Positions 8,569-17,677 of a stretch of 64,000 bases of DNA are shown here, one piece after another. The translations under genes and the position numbers were made by a program. The DNA is taken from contig NZ_JAIVLF010000003.1 in NCBI RefSeq assembly GCF_020524485.1, positions 186,001 to 250,000 of the forward strand. Direction: 5' to 3'. This stretch comes from Novosphingobium profundi. Lineage in GTDB: Bacteria > Pseudomonadota > Alphaproteobacteria > Sphingomonadales > Sphingomonadaceae. The notes beneath the pieces were generated by a model that ran no database searches, was not told the origin of the DNA, and saw only the letters and a list, made by a program, of their open reading frames with translations. How positions within the stretch are numbered: position 1 is the stretch's first letter; each line of letters opens with the position of its first letter.

Positions 8569-9495
8569 TTAATCGTGGAATTCGTCGACCGACTGTCGCT
8601 TGCCGCGCAGGAACGCGTCGGCCACCAGCCGCATCGGCGCGACATCGACGTCGCTGCGCCCGCCGCGAATGAGGTTCGCAAAGCGCGCGTAGAGCCCGGC
8701 ATATTCCAGGTCCTCGTTGCGCTCGGTCCCGCTCGGCAGGGTCAGCACCGCGCCGCCGCTGGAGAGCTTGAGCTCGCCCGCGTCGGTCTCGACGGTAATG
8801 TCCCAGGACTGCGGGCCGGTCTGGCGCCAGTCGAGGTCCATGTGGATCGGCGCGCCCGCCGTGTCCTGGAAGTCGATGTCGGCGGCAATCGGCGCGGCGC
8901 GGTTGGCCGGAAGGCTCAGCGTCGCGTCCTTGAGGAACATCGGGCGCGGCAGGATGTGGGTGATGATCGAGAGCGCGTTGATGCCCGGATCGAAGACGCC
9001 CAGGCCTCCCGGCTGCCAGATCCAGTCCTGCCCCGGGTGCCACACGCGCACGTCCTCGCGCCAGACGATCTTCGCGCTCTTCACCGTGCGCTCGGCAAGC
9101 CAGGCGCGCGCGGGCGCAACACCGGCCGCAAAGCGCGAGTGCCAGGAAGCAAAGAGCGTGACGCCGACCTTGTCGGCCCGGTCCTTGAGCGCCTCGACTT
9201 CGGCGAGCGTGGCGCCCGGCGGCTTTTCGAGGAAGACGTGCATGCCCGCCTTCAGCGCCGTGACGGCAATGTCATAGCGCACCTGAGGCGGGGTGCAGAG
9301 CGCAACCGCGTCGACCGCCGGGCCCTTGTCCAGCAGCTCCTCGATCGAGGCGAACTGGGGGATGCCTTCCATCGGCGGGGAGTGCGGGCTCACGGTCGCG
9401 GCAATGTCGAAGTTGCCGTTGCCGCGAATGGCGGGAATGTGCTGGTCCCGGGCAATCTTGCCCAGGCCCACGATGGCAATGCGGATCGGGTCCAT
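8569..9495 (-). CDS. Gfo/Idh/MocA oxidoreductase, L-arabinose/D-galactose 1-dehydrogenase
   Basis: Oxidises the sugar at C1 to the lactone with NAD(P)+, the first cytoplasmic step. 308 aa, same size as Azospirillum L-arabinose 1-dehydrogenase. Rossmann loop GLGKIA (10-15), EKPPG with Lys91, and the substrate-binding pair Asp169 and Asn173 (DPGIN) correspond to that enzyme. Enzymes of this type accept both L-arabinose and D-galactose, which fits the mixed pentose/hexose operon. Only 3 bp separate it from the AraD1 gene. Confidence 0.87.
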   Translation of the reverse strand: MDPIRIAIVGLGKIARDQHIPAIRGNGNFDIAATVSPHSPPMEGIPQFASIEELLDKGPAVDAVALCTPPQVRYDIAVTALKAGMHVFLEKPPGATLAEVEALKDRADKVGVTLFASWHSRFAAGVAPARAWLAERTVKSAKIVWREDVRVWHPGQDWIWQPGGLGVFDPGINALSIITHILPRPMFLKDATLSLPANRAAPIAADIDFQDTAGAPIHMDLDWRQTGPQSWDITVETDAGELKLSSGGAVLTLPSGTERNEDLEYAGLYARFANLIRGGRSDVDVAPMRLVADAFLRGKRQSVDEFHD

Positions 9496-9498
9496 GGC

Positions 9499-10494
9499 TC
9501 AGAGCGCCTTGACGGTGACGGCGCGCTCGGCGGCGCGGGCCAGCGGGTTGGCGAGCGGCAGGGTGAAGGGCGCGGCCGCGATCTCGAAGACATCGCCTTC
9601 CTGCGTCTGCACACCGTCGCTGAACGAAAGCGTCGCGGTGCCGTAGAAGTGAATGTGGATGTCGCCCGGGCGGCAGAACAGGTCGTACTTGAAGTGGTGG
9701 TGCTCCAGGTTCGCAAAGCTGTGCGACATGTTGCCCTCGCCCGAGAGGAAGGGCTTTTCCCAGATCGTCTCGCCGCCGCGCACGATCTTGCTGGTGCCTT
9801 CGATCTTCTCGGGAACTTCACCCAGCAGCAGCTCGGCGCCCAGTGCGGCCTGGCGCAGCTTGGAGTGGGCAAGCCACAGGTAGTTGTGGCGCTCGGTTAC
9901 GTGGTCGGAGAACTCGTTGGCCAGCGCGATGCCCAGGCGATAGGGCTGACCGTCGTTGCCGATGATGTAGATGCCCGCCAGTTCGGGCTCCTCGCCGCCG
10001 TCCTTGGCGAAGGAGGGCATGGTGAGCGCCTCACCGGGGCCGACCAGCTGCGAGCCGTCGCCCTTGTAGAACCATTCCGGCTGCTGGCCTTCCTGGCCCT
10101 CAGCGGGCTTGCCGCCCTCGAGGCCTTCGAGGAACATGCGCATGGAATCGGTGACGTTTTCACCCGAGGCCGCGGCCTGGTGCATCTTGTTGCGGCCTTC
10201 TGCCGAACCCAGGTGGGTCAGGCCCGTACCGGTCAGCAGCACGTGGGCTTCGTCGGCATGGTCGATCGGCGCGATGAGGCGGCCCGCCGCCTGCTCGGCC
10301 GCGATGTCGATGGAATCGCCAATGCCGCAGGCGCGTGCGGTCGCGGCCAGCGAATTGCCTTCCTCGATGGCACGCAGCGCGAGTTCGCGCACGGAGGCAA
10401 CGCCGGTCAGGACGTGCGCGGCATCGCCTTCGGCGAGGATGACGGAACGGGTGCCGTCCTCGGCACGGTGCTGCAGCAGGCGAAGAGTAGTCAT
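9499..10494 (-). CDS. araD1: AraD1/GguC family FAH-fold protein, probable 2-keto-3-deoxy-L-arabinonate dehydratase
   Basis: 331 aa, fumarylacetoacetate-hydrolase superfamily, matching the AraD1/GguC family often found in L-arabinose clusters. The FAH-like C-terminal half shows LANEFSDHVTE, HSKLRQAALG and GDIHIHFYGTATLSF. Caulobacter XylX is a FAH-fold dehydratase of 2-keto-3-deoxy-D-xylonate, so the likely role here is conversion of 2-keto-3-deoxy-L-arabinonate to alpha-ketoglutarate semialdehyde. No DapA-type AraD gene is present, so this protein is the only candidate for that step. The exact reaction is inferred. Confidence 0.8.
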   Translation of the reverse strand: MTTLRLLQHRAEDGTRSVILAEGDAAHVLTGVASVRELALRAIEEGNSLAATARACGIGDSIDIAAEQAAGRLIAPIDHADEAHVLLTGTGLTHLGSAEGRNKMHQAAASGENVTDSMRMFLEGLEGGKPAEGQEGQQPEWFYKGDGSQLVGPGEALTMPSFAKDGGEEPELAGIYIIGNDGQPYRLGIALANEFSDHVTERHNYLWLAHSKLRQAALGAELLLGEVPEKIEGTSKIVRGGETIWEKPFLSGEGNMSHSFANLEHHHFKYDLFCRPGDIHIHFYGTATLSFSDGVQTQEGDVFEIAAAPFTLPLANPLARAAERAVTVKAL

Positions 10495-10565
10495 GTCAGG
10501 GGTCTCTCCCAGGGTCCGCAGCGCGCCTTCTTATACGGTGGGCGCGCTGCGGGGCATGGATTGGA

Positions 10566-12092
10566 TCAGTTGAGGGTGAGCTTGCCGTCGACGAGACGCG
10601 GCGCGCCATCGCTGAAGGCCTCGTCGCGCAGTTCGGGCGCAAGCAGGCTCTGCGGCATGTTCTGGTAGCTCACCGGACGCAGGTAACGGTCGATGGCGAG
10701 GCTGCCGACCGAGGTCGTGCGCGCATCGGTGGTCGACGGGAACGGACCGCCATGGACCATCGCGTGGCACACCTCGACGCCCGTGGGCCAGCCGTTGACG
10801 AGAATGCGGCCAACCTTGCGCTCCAGCGTGGGCAGGATCTTGGCGGCGGCACCTTCGTCGGCATCGTCCATGTGGATCGTGGCGGTAAGCTGGCCTTCGA
10901 GACCTTCAAGAAGGGTCTTGAGTTCAGCTTCGTCCTTGCAGCGCACGATCACCGAGGAGGAGCCGAAGACTTCCTCGCCCAGCGCCTTGTCGGCCAGGAA
11001 CTTCTCGGCGGTGGTCTGGAACAGGACCGCGCCGCCCGTGGTCGCCGAACCGGCTTCGCCGCGGGCCACTTCCTCGATGCCCGGCGCACCTGCCAGCTTC
11101 TCGACGCCCTTGGCATAGGCGTCCGCGATGCCGGTGGTGAGCATGGTCTGCGGCTTGGCGCCGCTGACGCCCGTGGCGGCAGCCTGTACGAACTCGTCAA
11201 GGCCATCGCCCTCGACCGTCACGACGAGGCCGGGGTTGGTGCAGAACTGGCCAGCGCCCATGCACAGCGAGCCGACGAAAGCTTCGCCGAGCGCGCCCCC
11301 GCGCGCCTTGAGCGCCTCGGGCAGGATCACGACCGGGTTGATTGCCGACATCTCGGCATAGACCGGGATCGGCACTTCGCGGGCCTGCGCCAGCTTGGTG
11401 AGGGCAAGACCACCGGCACGCGAGCCGGTGAAACCAACCGCCATGATGTTGGGGTCCTGCACGAGCGCAGCGCCCAGCTCGTTCGAGGGGCCAACGAGGT
11501 GCTGGAAGACGCCTTCGGGCAGACCCGAATCGGCCACCGCCTTGCTGATCGCCTGGGCAATCAGACCGCCGGTGATCGGGTGAGCCGGGTGGCCCTTCAC
11601 AACGACCGGGCAACCCGCGGCAAGCGCCGAGGCGGTGTCACCGCCCGCGGTCGAGAAGGCGAGCGGGAAGTTGGACGCGCCGAACACGGCGACAGGGCCA
11701 ACCGGGATCATGCGCAGGCGCAGGTCCGGGCGCGGCGGTGCGCGGTCGGGCAGTGCGGGATCGACGCGCATCTGCAGGAACTGGCCCTTGCGGACCACCT
11801 CGGCAAACATGCGTAGCTGGCCGCAGGTACGGCCACGCTCACCTTCCGAACGCGCGCGCGGAAGGCCGCTTTCGGTAAGGTAGGCTTCGAGCAGCGGTTC
11901 GCCGAGCGCCATGATCTCGTCGGCGATTCGCTCGAGGAACTTGGCGCGCGATTCGAGGTCGATCGCCCGGTAGGTGTCGAACGCGGCCGCCGCCTTGGCG
12001 CAGGCCTCTGCGACATCGGCGGGCGTGTTGACGGCAAAGGCGTCCCCGTGCGGCTCGCCGGTTGCGGCTGCGATGGAACGGAATTCGGTCAT
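10566..12092 (-). CDS. Alpha-ketoglutarate semialdehyde dehydrogenase (ALDH family)
   Basis: Last step of the non-phosphorylative pentose pathway, oxidising 2,5-dioxopentanoate to 2-oxoglutarate with NAD(P)+. 508 aa. The ALDH residues Asn142 (GASNFP), Lys166 (VVVKGHPAHP), Glu247 (YAEMS) and nucleophile Cys284 (GQFCTNPG) are all present. KGHPAHP and the long ARTTSVGSLAIDRYLRPVS tail are typical of the semialdehyde dehydrogenase subclass. It is the first gene of the minus-strand operon, with a GTCGGA-type operator 15 bp upstream of its start. Confidence 0.9.
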   Translation of the reverse strand: MTEFRSIAAATGEPHGDAFAVNTPADVAEACAKAAAAFDTYRAIDLESRAKFLERIADEIMALGEPLLEAYLTESGLPRARSEGERGRTCGQLRMFAEVVRKGQFLQMRVDPALPDRAPPRPDLRLRMIPVGPVAVFGASNFPLAFSTAGGDTASALAAGCPVVVKGHPAHPITGGLIAQAISKAVADSGLPEGVFQHLVGPSNELGAALVQDPNIMAVGFTGSRAGGLALTKLAQAREVPIPVYAEMSAINPVVILPEALKARGGALGEAFVGSLCMGAGQFCTNPGLVVTVEGDGLDEFVQAAATGVSGAKPQTMLTTGIADAYAKGVEKLAGAPGIEEVARGEAGSATTGGAVLFQTTAEKFLADKALGEEVFGSSSVIVRCKDEAELKTLLEGLEGQLTATIHMDDADEGAAAKILPTLERKVGRILVNGWPTGVEVCHAMVHGGPFPSTTDARTTSVGSLAIDRYLRPVSYQNMPQSLLAPELRDEAFSDGAPRLVDGKLTLN

Positions 12093-12105
12093 AGAAAAGT
12101 CTCCC

Positions 12106-12124
12106 TATTTACTCCGACATATTA
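12106..12124. promoter_or_regulatory. Candidate operator B between the long operon and gntR
   Basis: TATTTACTCCGACATATTA; read on the minus strand it contains ATGTCGGAGTAAAT. It matches sites A and C over the core and lies in the 131-bp divergent region, where it could control the enzyme operon and the regulator at once. Confidence 0.55.
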
Positions 12125-12223
12125 TGTGCGATCAGGAAACGCAATGTTTGTCATTCCTTCCGCACGGGATGGCGTGTAGGTTGCACGTGGGAGGTGCGAA
12201 TTTCTGTGACAACTGGGAAAAAT

Positions 12224-13003
12224 ATGAAGGTGGACGAAACGTCCAGGAAGACCGATGAAACGCGCGGGCCGGGGCGCCGGCTCCATGGCGCGATCGCGCA
12301 CCGCTTGGGCACCGACATCTTGTCAGGCAAATATGCGCCGGGCGACGTCCTCTCGGGCGAAGTGGCCTTCGCCGAGGAACTGAAAGTCTCGCGCAGCGCC
12401 TACCGCGAGGCGATCCAGGTGCTGACGGCCAAGGGCCTTGTCGCGAGCCGCCCCAAGGCGGGTACGCGCGTCCTGCCGCGCGAACGCTGGAACCTGCTTG
12501 ACCCCGACGTGCTGGGCTGGGCCTTCGCGGGTGAACCCGACATCGAATTCGTGCGCTCGCTGTTCGAGCTGCGCGCCATTGTCGAACCCGCCGCCGCGCG
12601 CTTTGCCGCAAGGCGCCGCGACAAGGACGACCTCAAGACGATGAAGGACGCGCTGGCCGCGATGCGCCGTCACACGCTGACGACCGACGCCGGGCGCGCG
12701 GCCGACCGCGATTTCCACAACGCCATTCTCACCGCCACGCGCAACGACGCGCTGATGGTGCTGAGCGCCTCGATCGGCGCGGCGGTCAACTGGACGACCC
12801 AGTTCAAGCAGCGCGCCCGCGCCCTGCCCCGCAACCCGATCCCCGACCACGTGCGCGTCTACGACGCCATCGCGGCAGGCGACGAAAACGCGGCAGCCGA
12901 GGCCATGAACGTGCTGGTGGACCTTGCACTGGAGGACACCCGCAGCGCCATTGAGGACCGTGACGCCCCGCAGGGACAGCCCGACGCGCTCACCGGGGAA
13001 TAG
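12224..13003 (+). CDS. GntR family transcriptional regulator, FCD (FadR-type) domain
   Basis: Probable repressor of the arabinan/galactose locus. 259 aa. The N-terminal winged helix-turn-helix spans about residues 20-85 (LHGAIAHRLGTDIL, then LKVSRSAYREAIQVL). The all-alpha FCD ligand domain spans about 100-235, with the metal/effector motif DRDFHNAIL. DgoR-type regulators of sugar acids belong to this family. I chose ATG 12224 because it sits at the normal distance from the HTH; a GTG at 12194 is possible. Divergent from the enzyme operon and followed by a clear terminator. The effector (sugar acid or 2-keto-3-deoxy acid) is inferred. Confidence 0.9.
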   Translation: MKVDETSRKTDETRGPGRRLHGAIAHRLGTDILSGKYAPGDVLSGEVAFAEELKVSRSAYREAIQVLTAKGLVASRPKAGTRVLPRERWNLLDPDVLGWAFAGEPDIEFVRSLFELRAIVEPAAARFAARRRDKDDLKTMKDALAAMRRHTLTTDAGRAADRDFHNAILTATRNDALMVLSASIGAAVNWTTQFKQRARALPRNPIPDHVRVYDAIAAGDENAAAEAMNVLVDLALEDTRSAIEDRDAPQGQPDALTGE

Positions 13004-13025
13004 ACCCCGCCACCTGTACACACGC

Positions 13026-13056
13026 AAAAGGGGGCCATCGCGCCCCCTTTTCTTTT
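13026..13056 (+). terminator. Intrinsic terminator after gntR
   Basis: AAAAGGGGGCC and GCGCCCCCTTTT arms with a short loop, followed by TTTTCTTTT on the plus strand. It ends the regulator transcript. Confidence 0.85.
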
Positions 13057-13072
13057 GCCCGCGGCCCACAGG

Positions 13073-13111
13073 AAAAAGCCCCGCGGAACCTGACGAAGGG
13101 TCCCGCGGGGC
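13073..13111 (-). terminator. Intrinsic terminator after the sugar MFS gene
   Basis: GCCCCGCGG and CCGCGGGGC arms (with an internal pair ACC/GGT). On the minus strand the hairpin is followed by five T residues (13073-13077). It lies just beyond the transporter stop codon. Confidence 0.85.
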
Positions 13112-13138
13112 ACTTTGCTCAAGGAAGGGAGAGCAAAA

Positions 13139-14461
13139 TCAGCTACTTGCGACTTCCGGCTCCGGCTCGGCGTGCGTGGGCTTGGAGCCCCACAGCGCAT
13201 AGAACAGGACGTAAAGCTCGCAGGCCGCGGTCAGCAGGAACGAGGTCTGCAGGTCATAGGCATCGGCAATCCAGCCCTGCACGAAGACCAGCGCGCCGCC
13301 TGCAATCGCCATGACCAGCAGGCCCGAGGCCTCTTCGGTGAGCGGACCCAGGCCCTTGATGCCGAGCGTGAAGATGGTCGGGAACATGATCGAGTGGAAC
13401 AGGCCCACCAGGATCAGCGACCACATCGCGACATGGCCATCGGCAAAGCTCGTTACCAGCATCGTGATGAAGGCGCCGATCGAGAAGACGGCCAGGACGT
13501 GCGCGGCATCGAAGCGGCTCATGATCGCCGAGCCGACGAAGCGGCCCACCATCATCCCGCCCCACAGGAAGGTCAGGTAGTGCCCTGCCTGTTCAAGCGA
13601 CATGTTGCCGATGTCGGGACGCGAGACGAAGTTGATGAAGAGGTTGCCCACGCCGATTTCGGCAATGAGGTAGATGAAGATGGCCGGGATGCCGAACACC
13701 AGGTTGCGGTGCTTGAACAGCTCCGGGCTGATGATGTGCTTGCGCTTTTCGCGCGCATCGTCGCTGTCCGAGACCATCGCGGGAAGCGGGAACCTGGCAA
13801 TGATGATCGCGAGCACGACCAGCACGCCCGCGACCAGCGCGTAGGGCAGGATGACCGACTGCGCGTCGGCAAGGCGCTCGGCCTGAGTCAGGACGACGGT
13901 GCCCTCCTGCGCCGTGCCGCCCTTGGTGCGACCCAGGATCAGGTAGGCGCCGAACATCGGAGCCAGCATGGTGCCCATCGAGTTGAGCGCCTGCACCAGG
14001 TTGAGGCGCGCCGAGGCGGTCTCGGGCTTGCCGCAGACCGCGACATAGGGGTTTGCGGCCACCTGCAGCAGCGTGATGCCGCTTGCGATGATGAAGAGCA
14101 TCACCAGCGTCACGCCGTAGGAGGGGATCATCGCGGCCAGCATCATGCCCACCGCGCCCGCGGCCATGGTGAGCAGGCCAATGACCAGCGACTTTTTGTA
14201 GCCGACCCACTCGATCAGCTTGGCCGAGGGAATCGAGGCCACGAAATAGGCGATGAACCAGACCGATTCGATCAGCGTCGTCTGGGTGTAGTTGAGTTCG
14301 AACACGCTGCGCAGGTGTGGCAGCAGCGTGTTGTTGATGACCGTAATGAAGCCCCACATGAAAAACAGGCTGGCCAGCAGAGCCAGCGCGGGGCCGTACC
14401 GCACGCCCGCAGGCTGCGATTGCGCCACCGGGGCGCTGGTTGAAGTTCCAACTGAAGGCAT
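13139..14461 (-). CDS. Sugar MFS transporter, FucP/GluP type
   Basis: Inner-membrane proton symporter for a monosaccharide, here probably L-arabinose and/or D-galactose. 440 aa with about 12 membrane segments. FFMWGFITVINNTLLPHL after the first helix and QVAANPYVAVCG are characteristic of the FucP/GluP family. I chose ATG 14461, which gives a short cytoplasmic N-terminus; the open frame continues upstream to 14494 without support. Its promoter region holds operator C and is shared with the divergent epimerase gene. Confidence 0.91.
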   Translation of the reverse strand: MPSVGTSTSAPVAQSQPAGVRYGPALALLASLFFMWGFITVINNTLLPHLRSVFELNYTQTTLIESVWFIAYFVASIPSAKLIEWVGYKKSLVIGLLTMAAGAVGMMLAAMIPSYGVTLVMLFIIASGITLLQVAANPYVAVCGKPETASARLNLVQALNSMGTMLAPMFGAYLILGRTKGGTAQEGTVVLTQAERLADAQSVILPYALVAGVLVVLAIIIARFPLPAMVSDSDDAREKRKHIISPELFKHRNLVFGIPAIFIYLIAEIGVGNLFINFVSRPDIGNMSLEQAGHYLTFLWGGMMVGRFVGSAIMSRFDAAHVLAVFSIGAFITMLVTSFADGHVAMWSLILVGLFHSIMFPTIFTLGIKGLGPLTEEASGLLVMAIAGGALVFVQGWIADAYDLQTSFLLTAACELYVLFYALWGSKPTHAEPEPEVASS

Positions 14462-14516
14462 GGTGATCCTCTCGTCACATCGGCCGGGTGCCATCGACGC
14501 AATCCGGCTTGCGCTC

Positions 14517-14536
14517 TATCTATTTGTCGGACTATA
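14517..14536. promoter_or_regulatory. Candidate operator C between transporter and epimerase
   Basis: TCTATTTGTCGGACTATATG, with a GTC-G-GAC dyad at the core. It is the best palindrome of the sites and lies in the divergent region between the MFS and aldose epimerase genes. Confidence 0.55.
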
Positions 14537-14619
14537 TGCAGCCAGCGGCCACGTCAATGGCCGACGAAAATCACGCGAAAGTCAAAATTCGACTGCAGAA
14601 TACTACGGGAGCCAGGATT

Positions 14620-15768
14620 GTGAGGTTATTGAGCAAGGCATTCATGTCGAGTGCAGCGATGGCGCTTGCCGCCACGGGCGCGCTGCCTGCCCTCGCCGCC
14701 GAGGCGAGCCAGGACACGGCGGGCACGCTGGACGACGGCACCAAGGTGACCTCGGTCACGCTGACCGGCGCGGACGGCGTCTCGGTCACGATCCTCTCCT
14801 TCGGCGCGACCTTGTGGAAGTTCATGGCGCCTGACCGTGACGGCGAACTGGCCGACATCACGCTGGGCTACGACGACCTCCAGCTGTTCAAGGACAAGCC
14901 CAACTTCTGGGGCGCGACCGTAGGCCGCTATGCGAACCGCATCGACCACGGCCGCTTCACGCTCGACGGCAAGACCTACCAGCTTCCGCAGAACGACGGC
15001 GAAAACTCGCTGCACGGCGGCGGCCAGGGCTTCGACGTGCAGAACTGGAAGGTCGAGAAGGTCAGCTCGGGCAAGGTCGCGCGCGCGATCTTCACCCGTA
15101 CCAGCCCCGACGGGGAGGCCGGCTATCCCGGAACTGTCCAGGCCCGCGTCACCTACACGCTCGATGACCACGGCACGCTCCAGATCGCGTTCGACGCGAC
15201 CACCGACAAGCCGACCGTGATCAACATGACCAACCACGCCATCTTCAACATGGCGGGCGAAGGCGCGCCGCAAGGCGCCATGGGCAACGTGCTGACGGTT
15301 CCCGCCAGCCACTACACCCCGGTCAGCGAGACCCTGATCCCGACCGGCGAACTCGCCGCGGTCGAGGGCACCCCGTTCGATTTCCGCGCGGGCAAGGCGA
15401 TGGAAGAAGGCCTGCGCGACGGCACCGACCAGCAGATCGTCTATGGCCGCGGGGTCGATCACAACTTCGCGCTCGACAAGGGCCTCACCAAGACCCCCGA
15501 GCTCGCGGCACGCCTCTCCGACCCCGAATCGGGCCGCGTGCTCGAAGTGCTGACGACCGAACCGGGGCTTCAGGTTTACTCCGGCAATTTCCTTGACGGC
15601 ACCTTCCTCGGCAAGCATGGCCATCTCTACCGCATGGGCGACGGCATTGCGCTTGAACCGCAGAAGTTTCCCGATGCGCCCAACCATTCCAACTTCGTCT
15701 CGGCCCGCGTCGATCCCGGCACGCCCTACCGGCATGTCATGGTCTACCGCGTCTCGGTCGAGCGTTGA
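14620..15768 (+). CDS. galM: Aldose 1-epimerase, exported
   Basis: Interconverts alpha and beta anomers of galactose/arabinose, supplying the form taken by the transporter or dehydrogenase. The mature part is galactose-mutarotase fold: [30 protein letters not shown] and GVDHNF are family motifs. I chose GTG 14620 (382 aa) because it gives a full signal peptide with a charged start (VRLLSKAF) and hydrophobic core ending PALAAE, with GGGAG about nine bases upstream; ATG 14644 is an alternative. Periplasmic location is predicted. Followed at once by the dehydratase gene. Confidence 0.9.
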   Translation: MRLLSKAFMSSAAMALAATGALPALAAEASQDTAGTLDDGTKVTSVTLTGADGVSVTILSFGATLWKFMAPDRDGELADITLGYDDLQLFKDKPNFWGATVGRYANRIDHGRFTLDGKTYQLPQNDGENSLHGGGQGFDVQNWKVEKVSSGKVARAIFTRTSPDGEAGYPGTVQARVTYTLDDHGTLQIAFDATTDKPTVINMTNHAIFNMAGEGAPQGAMGNVLTVPASHYTPVSETLIPTGELAAVEGTPFDFRAGKAMEEGLRDGTDQQIVYGRGVDHNFALDKGLTKTPELAARLSDPESGRVLEVLTTEPGLQVYSGNFLDGTFLGKHGHLYRMGDGIALEPQKFPDAPNHSNFVSARVDPGTPYRHVMVYRVSVER

Positions 15769-15785
15769 GCAAGGCAAGACCCACC

Positions 15786-17582
15786 ATGACCGATCAGACC
15801 AAACCCAAGCTGCGTTCGCGCGCCTGGTTCGACAATCCTGAAAACATCGACATGACCGCGCTCTACCTGGAGCGCTACCTCAACTTCGGGATCAGCCTGG
15901 AAGAGCTGCGCTCGGGCAAGCCGATCATCGGCATCGCCCAATCGGGCAGCGACCTTTCGCCCTGCAACCGCCACCACCTGGTGCTGGCCGAGCGCGTGCG
16001 TGAAGGCATCCGCGAGGCGGGTGGCATTCCCATGGAATTCCCGGTCCACCCGATCCAGGAAACCGGCAAGCGCCCGGGCGCCGCGCTCGACCGCAACCTT
16101 GCCTACCTCGGCCTTGTCGAACTGCTCTACGGCTACCCGCTCGACGGCGTCGTGCTGACGATCGGCTGCGACAAGACCACGCCCGCCGCGCTGATGGCCG
16201 CCGCAACGGTCAACATCCCGGCCATCGCGCTGTCGGTCGGCCCGATGCTGAACGGCTGGCACAAGGGCGAGCGCACCGGCTCGGGCACCATCGTGTGGAA
16301 GGCCCGCGAGATGCTGGCCGCAGGCAAGATCGACGATGAGGGCTTCATCAAGCTCGTCTCCTCCTCGGCGCCCTCGACCGGCTACTGCAACACCATGGGC
16401 ACGGCGACGACGATGAACTCGCTGACCGAGGCCCTGGGCATGTCCCTGCCCGGTTCGGCCGCGATCCCCGCGCCCTACCGCGACCGCCAGGAATGCGCAT
16501 GGCGCACCGGCAAGCGCATCGTCGACATGGTGCACGAGGACCTCAAGCCCTCCGACATCCTGACGCTCGATGCCTTCCACAACGCGATCCGCGTCAACTC
16601 GGCCATCGGCGGCTCGACCAACGCGCCGATCCACCTGGCCGCGCTGGCCCGCCACATCGGTGTCGAACTGCCCCTCACCGACTGGGAGGAGAAGGGCCAC
16701 AAGATCCCGCTGCTGGTGAACCTCCAGCCCGCAGGTGAATACCTGGGCGAAGACTACTACCATGCAGGCGGCGTGCCTGCGGTCGTTGCCCAGCTCATGG
16801 GCCAGGGCCTCATCGCCGAGGACGCGATCACCGCGAACGGCAAGTCGATCGGCGACAACTGCCGCGATGCGACGATCGAGGACGACAAGGTCATCAAGAC
16901 CTTCGACACCCCGCTCAAGAAGGAAGCCGGCTTCATCGTCATGACCGGCAACCTGTTCGACCAGGCGATCATGAAGACCTCGGTGATCTCGGACCAGTTC
17001 CGCGAGCGCTACCTCTCCAACCCCGACGATCCCAACGCCTTTGAAGGCAACGCGGTCGTCTTCGATGGTCCGGAAGACTACCACAAGCGGATCGACGATC
17101 CTGCGCTGGGCATCACCACCGACACGCTGCTCTTCATGCGCGGCGCGGGCCCCATCGGCTATCCCGGCGCGGCCGAGGTCGTGAACATGCGTCCGCCCAG
17201 CTACCTCATCACCGAAGGCGTGGGCGCACTCCCGTGCATCGGCGACGGGCGCCAGTCGGGCACCTCGGGCAGCCCCTCGATCCTCAACGCCTCGCCCGAG
17301 GCGGCGGCGATGGGCGGCCTCGCCCTCATCCAGACCGGCGACCGCGTGCGCATGGACCTTGCCAAGGGCCGCGTCGACGTGCTGATCCCGGACGAGGAGA
17401 TGGCGGCGCGCAAGGCGGACCTCGAAGCGCGCGGTGGCTACCCCTATCCCGCCTCGCAGACCCCCTGGCAGGAAATCCAGCGCGGCATCGTCGGCCAGAT
17501 GAACACCGGCATGATCCTCGAGGGCACCGAGAAGTTCCAGCGCATCCACCAGACCCGTGGTCTGCCGCGCGACAACCACTGA
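15786..17582 (+). CDS. IlvD/Edd family sugar-acid dehydratase, L-arabinonate dehydratase
   Basis: Removes water from L-arabinonate, and probably D-galactonate/D-fuconate, to give the 2-keto-3-deoxy acid. 598 aa. The [2Fe-2S] cysteines Cys60 (DLSPCN), Cys128 (GCDKTTPA) and Cys201 (GYCNTMGTA) align with those of Rhizobium L-arabinonate dehydratase, and Lys130 is in place. I used ATG 15786; a TTG at 15765 would overlap the epimerase stop. It is the only sugar-acid dehydratase in the cluster, since no enolase-type DgoD gene is present. A terminator follows. Confidence 0.91.
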   Translation: MTDQTKPKLRSRAWFDNPENIDMTALYLERYLNFGISLEELRSGKPIIGIAQSGSDLSPCNRHHLVLAERVREGIREAGGIPMEFPVHPIQETGKRPGAALDRNLAYLGLVELLYGYPLDGVVLTIGCDKTTPAALMAAATVNIPAIALSVGPMLNGWHKGERTGSGTIVWKAREMLAAGKIDDEGFIKLVSSSAPSTGYCNTMGTATTMNSLTEALGMSLPGSAAIPAPYRDRQECAWRTGKRIVDMVHEDLKPSDILTLDAFHNAIRVNSAIGGSTNAPIHLAALARHIGVELPLTDWEEKGHKIPLLVNLQPAGEYLGEDYYHAGGVPAVVAQLMGQGLIAEDAITANGKSIGDNCRDATIEDDKVIKTFDTPLKKEAGFIVMTGNLFDQAIMKTSVISDQFRERYLSNPDDPNAFEGNAVVFDGPEDYHKRIDDPALGITTDTLLFMRGAGPIGYPGAAEVVNMRPPSYLITEGVGALPCIGDGRQSGTSGSPSILNASPEAAAMGGLALIQTGDRVRMDLAKGRVDVLIPDEEMAARKADLEARGGYPYPASQTPWQEIQRGIVGQMNTGMILEGTEKFQRIHQTRGLPRDNH

Positions 17583-17616
17583 TCTCGTGCCCCGATCCGG
17601 GGCATGAACCGACACG

Positions 17617-17655
17617 AAAGGGGCGGCTTTCCACACCGGGAAAGCCGCCCCTTTT
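17617..17655. terminator. Bidirectional intrinsic terminator
   Basis: A 14-bp stem: AAAGGGGCGGCTTT at 17617-17630 pairs with AAAGCCGCCCCTTT at 17641-17654. It has T-runs in both directions and serves both the dehydratase gene and the convergent small gene. Confidence 0.9.
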
Positions 17656-17677
17656 CGCATGCACCGCAAGGGTGCGC

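Noticed and set aside
13026..13056. Another copy of the hairpin repeat
   Set aside because: The hairpin GGGGGCCATCGCGCCCCC looks similar, but it has no partner hairpin and works as a plain terminator.
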